Below, in pieces: positions 52,416 through 60,959 of a stretch of DNA of 64,000 nt. Every line of letters begins with the position of its first letter. Within the stretch, counting starts at the first letter, position 1. The stretch is taken from the NCBI RefSeq assembly GCF_001044235.1, contig NZ_JYNL01000014.1, forward strand, positions 955 to 64,954, read 5' to 3'. The notes under the pieces were generated by a model that did not search any database, had not been told where the DNA came from, and was given only the letters and a program-made list of their open reading frames with translations. This DNA comes from Mycolicibacterium chlorophenolicum. Its GTDB lineage: Bacteria > Actinomycetota > Actinomycetes > Mycobacteriales > Mycobacteriaceae. Position numbers and translations under genes: made by a program.

Positions 52416-53636
52416 TCATGCCCGCTTTCCGTGGGAGCGCCGCAGCGTGCGGCCACGCTGGCGCTGGGTGTGCTCCTTGGCGGCGTTCTTGTCGATCATC
52501 TTCGTGTCGCGCAGCGGCAGTTGCAGATCGTCCTCGGCGGGGATCCCGGCCTGCAGTTGGCGGCCGCGCTCGAGTTCGGCGTCCACCTCGGCGCCGAACA
52601 GCAGGGCCAGGTTCGTCAGCCACAGCCACAGCAGGAACACGATGACCCCGGCGAGCGTGCCGAAGGTCTTGTTGTAGCCGCCGAAGTTGGCGACGTAAAA
52701 GCCGAACAGCAGCGACGCGACGATCCAGGTGAGGATCGCGATGGCCGCCCCCACACTGATCCAGCGGAACTTCGGCTGCTGGACGTTGGGGCCGGTGAAG
52801 TACAGCGTCGCCACGCCCACGACGACGAGCAGCAGCAGCACCGGCCACCGGGCGATGTTCCACACCGTCAGCCCGGTCTCCCCGATGCCGAGGGAGCCGC
52901 CCACCGCCTCCGCGACCGGTCCGCTGACCGCGAGCAGGAGCGCCGCGATGGCCGCGACGATCAGCCCGGCGAAGGTCAGCGCGAGCTGCTGCAGCCGCAG
53001 CTTCCACGCCGGGCGGCCCTCCTCGACCTCGTAGATGCGGTTCATCGCGCGGCCGAAGGCGCCGACGTAACCCGATGCCGACCACAACGCGCCGAGGATG
53101 CCGACCACCAGCGTGATCCCGGCCGACGGTGCATTGACGAGCTGCTCGATCGGCTGGCGCAGGACGTCGACGGCCGCGCCGGGGCTGACGTCGTCGACGA
53201 TCCCGAGGATGGTGTCGGCGGTGCGCTCGCCCTGGCCGACGACGCCCAGCAGCGACATCACCACCAGCAGCGCGGGGAACAGCGACAGCACGGCGTAGTA
53301 GGTGAGCGCGGCGGCGAGGTCCATGCACTGGTCGCGGGTGAATTCGCCGGCGGTCTGGCGCAGGACGTAGAGCAGCGAGGGCCGGGTCAGTTCGGTGGGG
53401 GAGTCGGGCTTGCCGGGATCGTCGGCGTCGGGCCGGTCCTCGACGGTCTGCGCGGGCGGCGGCTCGGCGGGTTCGGTGCCGGTCGCGTTCACGGCACCGG
53501 TGGCGCGCGGTGTCTCCGGCCGCTCGTCGGAGCTCTTGCGTGTCGTCAGGGCTCCGGTCGCCAGGCCGGCCAGGAACGCGCCGGCCAACGCGGCGGGGCT
53601 GCGCCGCGGGCGGGGTAGCGTGAGCTGCTGCTGCAT
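52416..53636 (-). CDS. YihY/BrkB-family membrane protein, second copy
   Basis: Protein of 406 residues from ATG 53636. An N-terminal ~120 residues are low complexity with a short hydrophobic patch (ALAGAFLAGLATGALTTRKS); then the YihY domain: CMDLAAALTYYAVLSLFPAL, ALWSASGYVGAFGRAMNRIY, VWNIARWPVLLLLVVVGVAT and NKTFGTLAGVIVFLLWLWLT. The tail is basic (RQRGRTLRRSHGKRA). It is divergent from the holin-like gene. Start upstream of 53636 is unlikely because residues there look random. Confidence 0.83.
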   Translation of the reverse strand: MQQQLTLPRPRRSPAALAGAFLAGLATGALTTRKSSDERPETPRATGAVNATGTEPAEPPPAQTVEDRPDADDPGKPDSPTELTRPSLLYVLRQTAGEFTRDQCMDLAAALTYYAVLSLFPALLVVMSLLGVVGQGERTADTILGIVDDVSPGAAVDVLRQPIEQLVNAPSAGITLVVGILGALWSASGYVGAFGRAMNRIYEVEEGRPAWKLRLQQLALTFAGLIVAAIAALLLAVSGPVAEAVGGSLGIGETGLTVWNIARWPVLLLLVVVGVATLYFTGPNVQQPKFRWISVGAAIAILTWIVASLLFGFYVANFGGYNKTFGTLAGVIVFLLWLWLTNLALLFGAEVDAELERGRQLQAGIPAEDDLQLPLRDTKMIDKNAAKEHTQRQRGRTLRRSHGKRA

Positions 53637-53731
53637 CCCGGCGGTCTTCCCCGGGGCGGCGGCCCGAAACGTCGAGCCGGAAGGCGTACGGGTCCGGGTT
53701 TGTCCGGTGACGCAGCGGGCACTCCTCGAAA

Positions 53732-54136
53732 ATGACGGAACCGAAGACCGAGCCCTCCACCGGGGAGCTGTTGGGTCAGTTGTCCTCGCAGACGTCACGC
53801 CTGATTCGTGACGAGCTGCGGTTGGCGCAGAAGGAAATGCAGGAGTCGGCCAAGCACGCCGGCGTGGGTGCCGGCCTGGCCGGCGCGGCCGGACTGCTCG
53901 CAGTCCTGGGGCTGGCCACCCTCATCGCGGCTGCTGTCGCGGCGCTCTCCCTCGTGCTGCCCGTGTGGGCGGCCGCGGTGATCGTGGCGGTGGTGGTGTT
54001 CGCCGCGGCGGGCATCGCCGCGCTGATCGGCAAGAAGCAGGTGGAGAAGGTGCCGCCACCGGCTGCGGTGTCGGTCGACAGCGTGAAGACCGACATCGCC
54101 GAGTTGAAGGGAGCCCGTCATGGCAGCACAGCCTGA
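53732..54136 (+). CDS. Phage holin superfamily III-like (PF07332) membrane protein
   Basis: Protein of 134 residues with the pattern of actinobacterial Act_holin_3 proteins: an amphipathic helix (GELLGQLSSQTSRLIRDELR, LAQKEMQESAKHAGVGAG) and two membrane helices (LLAVLGLATLIAAAVAALSL and WAAAVIVAVVVFAAAGIAAL). Despite the name such proteins are chromosomal envelope proteins. Overlaps the DUF3618 gene by 17 bp, a pairing common in mycobacteria. Confidence 0.82.
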   Translation: MTEPKTEPSTGELLGQLSSQTSRLIRDELRLAQKEMQESAKHAGVGAGLAGAAGLLAVLGLATLIAAAVAALSLVLPVWAAAVIVAVVVFAAAGIAALIGKKQVEKVPPPAAVSVDSVKTDIAELKGARHGSTA

Positions 54137-54416
54137 TCCGCGGCCCGAGCCGGGTCCGGACGCCGGCATCGACGAGTTGCAGGCCGACATCGAGCGCACC
54201 CGCGCCGAACTCGGTGAGACCGTCGGGGCGCTCTCCGACAAACTCGATGTCAAGGGTCGCGCCCAGCAGAAGGTCGCTGACACGAAACAGGCTGTGGCGC
54301 AACGCAGTCACGACGCGATCGACACCGCCAAGAAAAAGCCGGCCGTTCCGGTGGGTGTTTTGCTCGCTGGGGCCGCGACGTTGGGCGTGCTGATCTGGCT
54401 TCGCCGCCGGCGCTGA
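54120..54416 (+). CDS. DUF3618 protein
   Basis: Protein of 98 residues: acidic start, the DUF3618 helix IDELQADIERTRAELGETVG, ALSDKLDVKGRAQQKVADTK, and a C-terminal membrane helix (VPVGVLLAGAATLGVLIWLR) with RRR. Likely membrane-bound partner of the holin-like protein. Function unknown. Confidence 0.82.
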   Translation: MAAQPDPRPEPGPDAGIDELQADIERTRAELGETVGALSDKLDVKGRAQQKVADTKQAVAQRSHDAIDTAKKKPAVPVGVLLAGAATLGVLIWLRRRR

Positions 54417-54418
54417 GT

Positions 54419-54547
54419 TCAGTCGTCGTTCTCGGTCAGCTCCGGCGCGTTCTCGCGGGTCGCCATGCCGCCCTCGCGGCCGTGGTCGGCCGGGCCGGGC
54501 CGGTCCTTGTCGTCGCGATCGTCGTGCTCTGACGGTTCCTTGCTCAT
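54419..54547 (-). CDS. Small acidic protein, 42 residues
   Basis: ATG 54547 has an excellent ribosome binding site (GGGAGGGG about 5 bp upstream). The product starts MSKEPSEHDDRDDKDRPG, continues ADHGREGGMATRENAP and ends ELTENDD. It is wholly hydrophilic and probably disordered. Convergent with the DUF3618 gene and divergent from the next gene. Family not recognised. Confidence 0.55.
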   Translation of the reverse strand: MSKEPSEHDDRDDKDRPGPADHGREGGMATRENAPELTENDD

Positions 54548-54609
54548 CTCGTCCCCTCCCGTGCACCGGTTCCCGTCCAGGCTATCGGCCCGGCGTAGGC
54601 TGACCCACC

Positions 54610-55419
54610 GTGATCGAGATCCCCTTGAGCGAGATGCGGAACTGGTTCGGCTTCGGGGTGGCGGGCAATTTCGCCGGTCACCTCGAACAGGCCGGGGAGG
54701 CCGTCGATTTCGTCAATGTGGCCAGCGAGGGAACCGCACCCAAGGGCATCTTCCCGTGGTACGCGCCGGGCGCGGAGGGCTTTCTCGGTGAGTTCCCGCT
54801 GTCCAACGACGCGATCCAGCTCCCGGCCGAAACCCCCGAGTTCTCAGGTCCGCTGAACCTGCAGATCGAACCCGAGGTCGGGGTGGCGTGCCGGGTGGTG
54901 TGGCAGGGCGACACCGTCGTCACGCTGCAGCCGTTCGCGCTGGGCGCCTTCAACGACTGCTCGATCCGTCGGCCGGGCGCCAAGAAGATCAGCCACAAGA
55001 AGAACTGGGGGCCGGCCTCCAAGGGTGTCTCGGAGTCGTTCTTCGAGATCAGTGACCTCACCCCCGACGGGCCGACCGCATCGCTGCGCCTGGTCTGCTT
55101 CCTGCACTCCGACGAGCAGGAGCACGCCTACGGCGTCGACAGCCCCCTGATCGGCTACTCGTACTACGGCGAGGTCCTCCTCGACTGGATCGTCGAGCGG
55201 CTCGCCAACCAGAAGGGCTCACCGGACACCCCTCTGGAGGACGTCGGAGCCCTGATGGTCGCCAGTGGCCACCCCGAACACGTGCTCATCGGCATCGGCG
55301 CCACCCGCTACACCGAGCTCGGCGAGAGCACCTTCCTCAAGACCGGCGATCAGGCGATCGTGCGGGTCTACGACACCGACAGCGACGACGCCGCGGAGCT
55401 GCGCCAGACGGTGCGGTAG
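54610..55419 (+). CDS. DUF5718/fumarylacetoacetase-like conserved protein
   Basis: Protein of 269 residues from GTG 54610. It has FGFGVAGNFAGHLEQAGEAV, LQIEPEVGVACRVVWQGDTV, IRRPGAKKISHKKNWGPASK and LLDWIVERLANQKGSPDTPL. The E-P-E-V/G and K-N-W-G blocks suggest a fold related to fumarylacetoacetate hydrolases, and I place it in DUF5718 from memory. The start has no clear ribosome site and may be leaderless. Function unknown. Confidence 0.6.
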   Translation: MIEIPLSEMRNWFGFGVAGNFAGHLEQAGEAVDFVNVASEGTAPKGIFPWYAPGAEGFLGEFPLSNDAIQLPAETPEFSGPLNLQIEPEVGVACRVVWQGDTVVTLQPFALGAFNDCSIRRPGAKKISHKKNWGPASKGVSESFFEISDLTPDGPTASLRLVCFLHSDEQEHAYGVDSPLIGYSYYGEVLLDWIVERLANQKGSPDTPLEDVGALMVASGHPEHVLIGIGATRYTELGESTFLKTGDQAIVRVYDTDSDDAAELRQTVR

Positions 55420-55509
55420 CGGCCGCTCCGCTCCTCCTGGAATTTCTGCGCGGTCGGAGGCATTCCTGTTGGTGATGCCGCAGGGGCGGCCACGACGGAG
55501 GAGACCGAC

Positions 55510-56223
55510 ATGACCGAGCAGCACACCGTGCGGCGGGCCCTGCTGATGAGTGGTATCGGCGCGGTGGCCGCGGCCGGCCTGATCGGTCCCGGTGCGGCGA
55601 GCGCCGACGCCGCCGCCGCGTGTCCCGACGTGCAGGTCGTGTTCGCCCGCGGCACTGCCGAACCGGCAGGTCTGGGCCGGGTCGGTGACGCGTTCGTCGA
55701 CGACCTGCGTGACCAGCTGGGCGGGCGCACCGTCAGCGCGTCGGCCGTGAATTACCCTGCCTCCTACGACTTCCTGCAGTCCGCGCCCGCCGGCGCCGAT
55801 GACGCCAGCGCCCAGATCCAGGCCACCGCCGCCAGCTGCCCCGCTACCCGCATCGTGGTGGGCGGGTACTCGCAGGGCGCGGCGGTGGTGGACCTGATCA
55901 CCGGCGATCCGGCCGCCACCTTCGGTTTCGGACGTCCGATGCCGGCCGCGGTCGCCGACCATGTCGCCGCCGTCGCGGTCTTCGGGAACCCCGCGGGCCG
56001 CATCGGGCGCGTGCTGACCACGTCGAGTCCGCTCTACGGCGCCAAGACCATCGACCTCTGCAACGGAGCCGACCCGGTCTGCTCCACCGGCGACGACCGG
56101 CCGGCCCACAGCCACTACGTAGAATCCGGAATGGTCACGCAGGCAGCTGATTTCGCCGCGGGGCGGCTCGCGGGCGGCGCCCCGGCGGGCGTCCTCGTCA
56201 ACGCTGCGGGCACCGCGGGCTGA
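55510..56223 (+). CDS. Exported cutinase-family esterase
   Basis: Protein of 237 residues, cutinase-like (Culp) family. Signal peptide LLMSGIGAVAAAGLIGPGAA, cleavage near SADA. The catalytic triad is visible: Ser in VVGGYSQGAAVVD, Asp in LCNGADPVCSTGDD between two cysteines, His in HSHYVESG. A first disulfide is expected from ACPDVQVVFARGTAEP. Hydrolyses esters of medium to long chains outside the cell. GGAGGAG lies upstream of the ATG. Confidence 0.9.
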   Translation: MTEQHTVRRALLMSGIGAVAAAGLIGPGAASADAAAACPDVQVVFARGTAEPAGLGRVGDAFVDDLRDQLGGRTVSASAVNYPASYDFLQSAPAGADDASAQIQATAASCPATRIVVGGYSQGAAVVDLITGDPAATFGFGRPMPAAVADHVAAVAVFGNPAGRIGRVLTTSSPLYGAKTIDLCNGADPVCSTGDDRPAHSHYVESGMVTQAADFAAGRLAGGAPAGVLVNAAGTAG

Positions 56224-56281
56224 GATGCGTGACCGACGGATCGGGTGCACGCTCGTTCACCTATGGTTCGGCGACCCATCG

Positions 56282-56881
56282 TCACATGAAGCGGTCGACG
56301 TGTCCGTCAGCCTCCGTCGGATTTGATTCATAGCCGCGGATCAACCAGTAGACCGTACGGTCGAGGATCGGGAGAATGTCGGTCACCGCTATCTCGCCAG
56401 TCGAGTGCCGACCCAAAAGGCCGTAGATCAAGCTGCTGATGATGGCGTCCAAGTCGGCGACGAACCCGTCCTCGACGCCGGCGAGCACTTCCAGCCCAGC
56501 AGGAGCGACGATGTCCAATCCGAACCGAAAGAGCTTGTCTCCCTTGGGTGATGAGCGTACCCGGAAGTAGGCCACCAACATCTCGGGATGTCGCTCCCAC
56601 GGTTCGAAGATTGTGTGGAACACCTCCATCAGCGCGTGGTACAGCGACGCTCCTGGTGCTCGCGTCTGCTCGATGAGCCCCGAGTAACGGTGCCGCTGCA
56701 TCCAGTACTCCAGCGCAGCCAGAATTAGATCGTCCCTCGTGGCGTGGCGCTTGTAGATGGTGGCCAGCGACGTCTGAGCCTGCCGCGCCACCTCGCGAAG
56801 CTGCACCGCGTCGTAACCATCGGTTTCGAGTATGTCGACGACGACGTCGAGCAGACGGTCGTCCCCGCTGATCGACCCCAA
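56282..56881 (-). CDS. TetR-family regulator of the SDR/ALDH cluster
   Basis: Protein of 199 residues if translation starts at TTG 56881, which has GAAGGAAGGGC just upstream; the open frame continues to 56959 but would run through the operators. Helix-turn-helix: LDVVVDILETDGYDAVQLRE, VARQAQTSLATIYKRHATRD. Ligand domain of the type seen in KstR-like regulators (FHTIFEPWERHPEMLVAYFR). Divergent from the first SDR gene, with two palindromic boxes between them, so autoregulation and control of the SDR operon are likely. Confidence 0.82.
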   Translation of the reverse strand: MGSISGDDRLLDVVVDILETDGYDAVQLREVARQAQTSLATIYKRHATRDDLILAALEYWMQRHRYSGLIEQTRAPGASLYHALMEVFHTIFEPWERHPEMLVAYFRVRSSPKGDKLFRFGLDIVAPAGLEVLAGVEDGFVADLDAIISSLIYGLLGRHSTGEIAVTDILPILDRTVYWLIRGYESNPTEADGHVDRFM

Positions 56882-56898
56882 CCCTTGCCCTTCCTTCA

Positions 56899-56934
56899 GT
56901 AACGCGGTTACCCTACCTCCTGTAACACGGTTAC
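56899..56934. promoter_or_regulatory. Two palindromic TetR operators
   Basis: GTAACGCGGTTAC (56899-56911) and GTAACACGGTTAC (56922-56934) are 13-bp palindromes that differ by one base, with centres 23 bp apart, about two helical turns. They lie between the TetR gene and the divergent SDR gene, 24 bp before the SDR ATG. Two dimers could bind on the same face of the helix. Confidence 0.75.
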
Positions 56935-56958
56935 TCGATGCGGACGAAACGAGGAGCA

Positions 56959-57789
56959 ATGGGTTCTCTAGACGGCAGAGTCGCCTTCATCACTGGCGCT
57001 GCCCGTGGACAGGGACGCAGCCACGCAGTCCGTCTCGCGTCGGACGGGGCCGACATCATCGGGGTGGACATCTGCTCGGGCATCGCATCGAGCAGTTACC
57101 CCATGGCCTCCCGCGACGAACTCGACGAGACCGTCGCACTGGTCGAATCCGTGGGCGGCAAGATGCTCGGGTTGGTGGCCGATGTGCGCGATTTCTCCGC
57201 GCTCAAGGCCACACTGGATGCCGGGGTCGAGCATTTCGGTCGCCTCGACATCGTCTGCGCCAACGCCGGCATCGCCGCCACGGCATTCCGCGAGGTGTCC
57301 ATCGAAGAAGACCTGCAGATGTGGACCGATGTGGTCGACGTCAATCTCTCCGGTTCCTTCCACACGGCCAAGGCGGCGATTCCGCACCTGATTGCGGGGG
57401 ACCGTGGCGGCGCAATCGTCTTCACGAGTTCCACCGCCGGCCTGAAAGGCTTCGGCGGCCTCCAGGGCGGCGGGCTCGGTTACGCGGCCTCCAAGCACGG
57501 CATCGTGGGGTTGATGCGCACCCTGGCCAATGCGCTTGCGCCCTACAGCATCCGGGTCAACACGGTGCACCCGACAGCGGTCAACACGATGATGGCCGTC
57601 AACCCGGCGATGACGGAGTTCCTGGAGAACTACCCCGACGGCGGCCCGCACCTGCAGAACCCGATGCCCGTGTCACTGCTCGAGCCCGAGGACATCAGCG
57701 CCGGCGTCGCGTATCTGGTGTCCGATGCGGCGAAGTTCGTCACCGGGGTGACCTTCCCCGTTGACGCCGGCTTCTGCAACAAGCTATGA
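56959..57789 (+). CDS. Mycofactocin-coupled SDR family oxidoreductase (1)
   Basis: Protein of 276 residues; ATG 56959 follows GAGGAG. NAD-binding motif VAFITGAARGQGRSHAVRLA is the hallmark of the mycofactocin-associated SDR subfamily, which holds NAD(H) tightly and passes electrons to mycofactocin. Catalytic residues: Asn in CANAG, Ser in VFTSSTAG, Tyr and Lys in YAASKHG. The sequence DFSALKATLDAGVEHFGRLD is typical. Probable alcohol or hydroxy-group dehydrogenase. ATGA-coupled to the second SDR. Confidence 0.9.
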   Translation: MGSLDGRVAFITGAARGQGRSHAVRLASDGADIIGVDICSGIASSSYPMASRDELDETVALVESVGGKMLGLVADVRDFSALKATLDAGVEHFGRLDIVCANAGIAATAFREVSIEEDLQMWTDVVDVNLSGSFHTAKAAIPHLIAGDRGGAIVFTSSTAGLKGFGGLQGGGLGYAASKHGIVGLMRTLANALAPYSIRVNTVHPTAVNTMMAVNPAMTEFLENYPDGGPHLQNPMPVSLLEPEDISAGVAYLVSDAAKFVTGVTFPVDAGFCNKL

Positions 57790-58589
57790 GCGGGCGGGTC
57801 GCAGGCAAACGGGTCCTGATCACCGGCGCTGCACGGGGGATGGGTCGCAGCCATGCCGTTCGGCTCTCGCAGGAGGGTGCCGACCTGATTCTGGTCGACA
57901 TCTGCGACTCCCTCCCCGCCGTCGAGTATCCGCTGGCGACAGGGGAAGAGCTCGCAGAGACCGTTCGCCTCGTCGAGGCCCAGGGTCGTCGCGCCGTCGC
58001 GCACGTGGTGGACGTGCGCGACGAGCAGGCGCTGTCGGCCGCTGTCGACGACGGTGTCGGGAAACTGGGTGGGCTGGATGCGTCGGTCGCCAACGCTGGA
58101 GTGCTGACGAGTGGGTCATGGGACACCACCACGGCGGAACAGTGGCGAACCGTCGTCGACGTGAATTTGATCGGGACCTGGAACACCTGTCGATCCGCCA
58201 TCCCGCATCTGATCGAGCGCGGCGGCAGCCTGATCAACATCAGCTCGGCCGCCGCCATCAAGGGTTCACCGCTGCACACGCCTTACACCGCGTCCAAGGC
58301 AGGTGTCGTCGGCATGAGCAGGGCGCTAGCCAATGAGCTTGCCGCGGTGAATATCCGGGTCAATACCGTGCATCCAACCGGCGTGCCGACGGGGATGCAG
58401 CCGGCGTCGCTGCACACCTTGCTTCACGACAAGCGCGGCGACCTCGGACCGGTCTTCCAGAACGCGCTGCCGATCGTGATGGCCGAGGCGGTCGACATCA
58501 GCAATGCGGTGCTGTTTCTCGTCTCCGACGAGGCGCGGTACGTCACCGGCTTGGAGTTCAAAGTCGATGCCGGCGTCACTATCCGATGA
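57786..58589 (+). CDS. Mycofactocin-type SDR family oxidoreductase (2)
   Basis: Protein of 267 residues with VLITGAARGMGRSHAVRLSQ, SVANAGVLTSG, INISSAAAIKG and YTASKAG as motif and catalytic sites. It shares 'ARGMGRSHAV' with the mycofactocin subfamily, though with Met instead of Gln. Could oxidise the same substrate class as its neighbour with another stereochemistry or position. Followed by 33 bp and the CMD-domain gene. Confidence 0.87.
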   Translation: MSGRVAGKRVLITGAARGMGRSHAVRLSQEGADLILVDICDSLPAVEYPLATGEELAETVRLVEAQGRRAVAHVVDVRDEQALSAAVDDGVGKLGGLDASVANAGVLTSGSWDTTTAEQWRTVVDVNLIGTWNTCRSAIPHLIERGGSLINISSAAAIKGSPLHTPYTASKAGVVGMSRALANELAAVNIRVNTVHPTGVPTGMQPASLHTLLHDKRGDLGPVFQNALPIVMAEAVDISNAVLFLVSDEARYVTGLEFKVDAGVTIR

Positions 58590-58622
58590 TCCCGGCGCAC
58601 TACGAGCGGAAATGAGTTCGAC

Positions 58623-59435
58623 GTGACCACTCTTGTCCCCGAACGACTCGAACGCGGTCGACGTGCGTACACCGACATCATGCTGACGCCCGCCCCGCAG
58701 GATCCCTCCCCGGTCACGACGCATCTGCTGGATTTCGTCTTCGCCGAGGTGTGGCTGCGTCCCGGCCTGACCCGTCGAGAGCGACGCTTGGTCACGCTGC
58801 CGTGCGTCGCCGCAGCGGACTCCGAAGGGCCTCTGCGAGAACATGTGTATGCCGCGCTGAGCAGCGGTGATCTCAGTATCGGCGAAATGCGGGAGACCGT
58901 CCTGCATTTCGCGGTGTACGCCGGCTGGCCGAAGGCGTCGCGCTTCAACATGGTCGTCGACGACCAGTGGGATCGCATTCATCAAGACCGAGGCTTGGCG
59001 GTGCCCCCGCCGGAGCCTCTGTTGCCGCTGGCCACCCCGAGTGATCCCGAGGAGCGACTTGCCTTCGGTGAGAGGTGCTTCAAGGACGTCAACTGCCTGC
59101 CGTACGCACCGCAGCGCGACAACCCTTTCCAGGGTGCGGGCATCCTCAACTTCGTCTTCGGCGAGATGTGGTTGCGGCCGGGCCTGGGAATGAAGGAGCG
59201 CCGCCTGATCACGGTGGCCTGCGTCGCATTTCAGGACGCGCCCTATCCGATCCTCAGTCATGTCTATGCGGCGCTCAAGAGCAAGGACATCTCGTTCGAT
59301 GAAATGGACGAACTGGCATTACATTTCGCGGCTCACTACGGCTGGCCGAAGGGTTCGCACCTCAATCAGGTGGTCGCAGAGCAAAAGCAGCGGGTGATCC
59401 AGGAGTGGAGCGAGGAAACGGCGTCGAACTCGTGA
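58623..59435 (+). CDS. Tandem carboxymuconolactone decarboxylase-like (CMD) domain protein
   Basis: Protein of 270 residues with two similar CMD/AhpD-type domains. First: HLLDFVFAEVWLRPGLTRRE, RRLVTLPCVAAADSE, HVYAALSSGDLSIGEMRETV, LHFAVYAGWPKA. Second: ILNFVFGEMWLRPGLGMKER, RLITVACVAFQDAP, HVYAALKSKDISFDEMDELA, LHFAAHYGWPKG. The redox C-x-x-C of AhpD is absent in both, so a decarboxylase, lactonase or hydrolase-type role is more likely than peroxidase. GTG start 33 bp after the SDR; its stop overlaps the ALDH start. Confidence 0.8.
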   Translation: MTTLVPERLERGRRAYTDIMLTPAPQDPSPVTTHLLDFVFAEVWLRPGLTRRERRLVTLPCVAAADSEGPLREHVYAALSSGDLSIGEMRETVLHFAVYAGWPKASRFNMVVDDQWDRIHQDRGLAVPPPEPLLPLATPSDPEERLAFGERCFKDVNCLPYAPQRDNPFQGAGILNFVFGEMWLRPGLGMKERRLITVACVAFQDAPYPILSHVYAALKSKDISFDEMDELALHFAAHYGWPKGSHLNQVVAEQKQRVIQEWSEETASNS

Positions 59436-60895
59436 CGACGAACCGCCTCTCCGCTGACCCGTACGGGCTTCTGATCGGGACGGACCGGATCACCACGACG
59501 TCGGTCGACCTGCATTCACACATCTACCCCGGCACCGGCAGGCCCAATGCGGCGGTGGCACTGGCGGGTGCCGACGAGATCGATCTTGCGGTATCGGCAG
59601 CGAAGGACGCGCAGCGAGCGTGGATGGCGCTGACGGTGGACCAGCGCCGCGACAAGCTCATCGACCTCGCCGACGTGGTGCGCGAGCACCTTGCCGAACT
59701 CGCCGAGCTCAACACCCTGGACTACGGCGTCCCGATTTCCTTCGCAGGAAACGCGATCATGATTGAACAGTTCCTGCGGCACTTCGCCGGCTACGTCGAC
59801 AAGCCGCTCGGATCCAGCTCACCGGTCAGCGGCAGCACCGACCTCAACTTCATCGAACGTGAGCCGTTCGGAGTCGTCGGGGTCATCGCACCGTGGAACG
59901 GTTCGCTGGTTGTTGCTGCGGCCTGCGTCGCCCCGGCATTGGCTGCGGGAAACGCCGTGGTGTTCAAACCATCAGAGCTGGCTCCTCTGGCCGCACTACG
60001 ATTCGGAGAACTCTGCCTCGAGGCGGGACTACCCCCTGGACTGCTGAGCATCGTCCCCGCAGCTGCCGCCGGAGGTGACGCGTTGGTGCGACATCCGGGG
60101 ATCGGCAAGATCCACTTCACCGGCGGCGGACACACGGCGCGGCGGGTCCTGCGCGCAGCGGCCGGGAACTTGACCCCGGTGGTCACCGAACTCGGAGGGA
60201 AGTCGGCCAACATCATCTTCGCCGATGCCGATCTCGACGCCGCCGCGGTACGTTCCGCCCATCAAGGGCCGCTGATGCAGTCCGGCCAGAGTTGCGCCTG
60301 CGCCAGCAGGATACTCGTGCACGACGCCGTCTACGAGACGTTCACCGAGCGATTCCTCGCAGTCATCGCTGCGACACGAGTCGGCGACCCACTCGAACCC
60401 GCAACCGGTTTCGGTCCTGTCATCTCCGCTGCGGCTCTGGATCGCATTCTCGGCGTTGTCGACATCGCTCTCGCGGAACGAGCCGGCGAGCTGCTGACCG
60501 GTGGCAGCCGCATCACCGAAGGCACATTGGCACAGGGCTATTACATGCAGCCGACCGTACTGGGCGATGTCGACAGTCGCTCCTCATTGGCACAGACGGA
60601 GACGTTCGGGCCCGTCGTCTCCCTCATCCGGTTCGCCGACGACGGCGAGGCCGTCCGGATCGCCAATGACACCCCCTACGGATTGAATGCTTTCGTACAC
60701 ACCCGCGATCTGACACGCGCGCACTCGGTGGCCCGGCAGCTGCAGTCAGGTTCGGTCTGGATCAACCAGGGCAGCCGAATCTCTCCACAAGGCCCTTACG
60801 GCGGTTACAAGCAGAGCGGCTCGGGACGCACCGGCGGCCTCGACGGGCTGCGGGAGTTTCAACAGGTCAAGAACATCCGCATCGGTATGAGCTGA
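59432..60895 (+). CDS. NAD(P)-dependent aldehyde dehydrogenase
   Basis: Protein of 487 residues from GTG 59432. ALDH signature residues: Asn in GVIAPWNGSL, Glu in VTELGGKSANIIF, Cys in QSGQSCACASRILV, and ETFGPVVSLIRF, NDTPYGLNAFVHT, GGYKQSGSGRTGG. It should oxidise the aldehyde made by the SDRs to a carboxylate. GTGA overlap with the CMD gene, so translation is coupled. Convergent with the P450 gene with 64 bp in between. Confidence 0.9.
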   Translation: MTTNRLSADPYGLLIGTDRITTTSVDLHSHIYPGTGRPNAAVALAGADEIDLAVSAAKDAQRAWMALTVDQRRDKLIDLADVVREHLAELAELNTLDYGVPISFAGNAIMIEQFLRHFAGYVDKPLGSSSPVSGSTDLNFIEREPFGVVGVIAPWNGSLVVAAACVAPALAAGNAVVFKPSELAPLAALRFGELCLEAGLPPGLLSIVPAAAAGGDALVRHPGIGKIHFTGGGHTARRVLRAAAGNLTPVVTELGGKSANIIFADADLDAAAVRSAHQGPLMQSGQSCACASRILVHDAVYETFTERFLAVIAATRVGDPLEPATGFGPVISAAALDRILGVVDIALAERAGELLTGGSRITEGTLAQGYYMQPTVLGDVDSRSSLAQTETFGPVVSLIRFADDGEAVRIANDTPYGLNAFVHTRDLTRAHSVARQLQSGSVWINQGSRISPQGPYGGYKQSGSGRTGGLDGLREFQQVKNIRIGMS

Positions 60896-60959
60896 CCTGC
60901 TCACCGCGAGAGTCGCGTCGTCCTATCGTCAGCCGGCCGTGGCATGTGATCCGGGGTCG

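Noticed and set aside
51221..52645. 474-codon plus-strand open frame opposite the YihY gene
   Set aside because: Glu/Gln/Arg-rich shadow; the opposite strand has the conserved YihY motifs.
60896..60959. Bidirectional terminator between the convergent ALDH and P450 genes
   Set aside because: No stem longer than a few base pairs could be found in the 64-bp gap.
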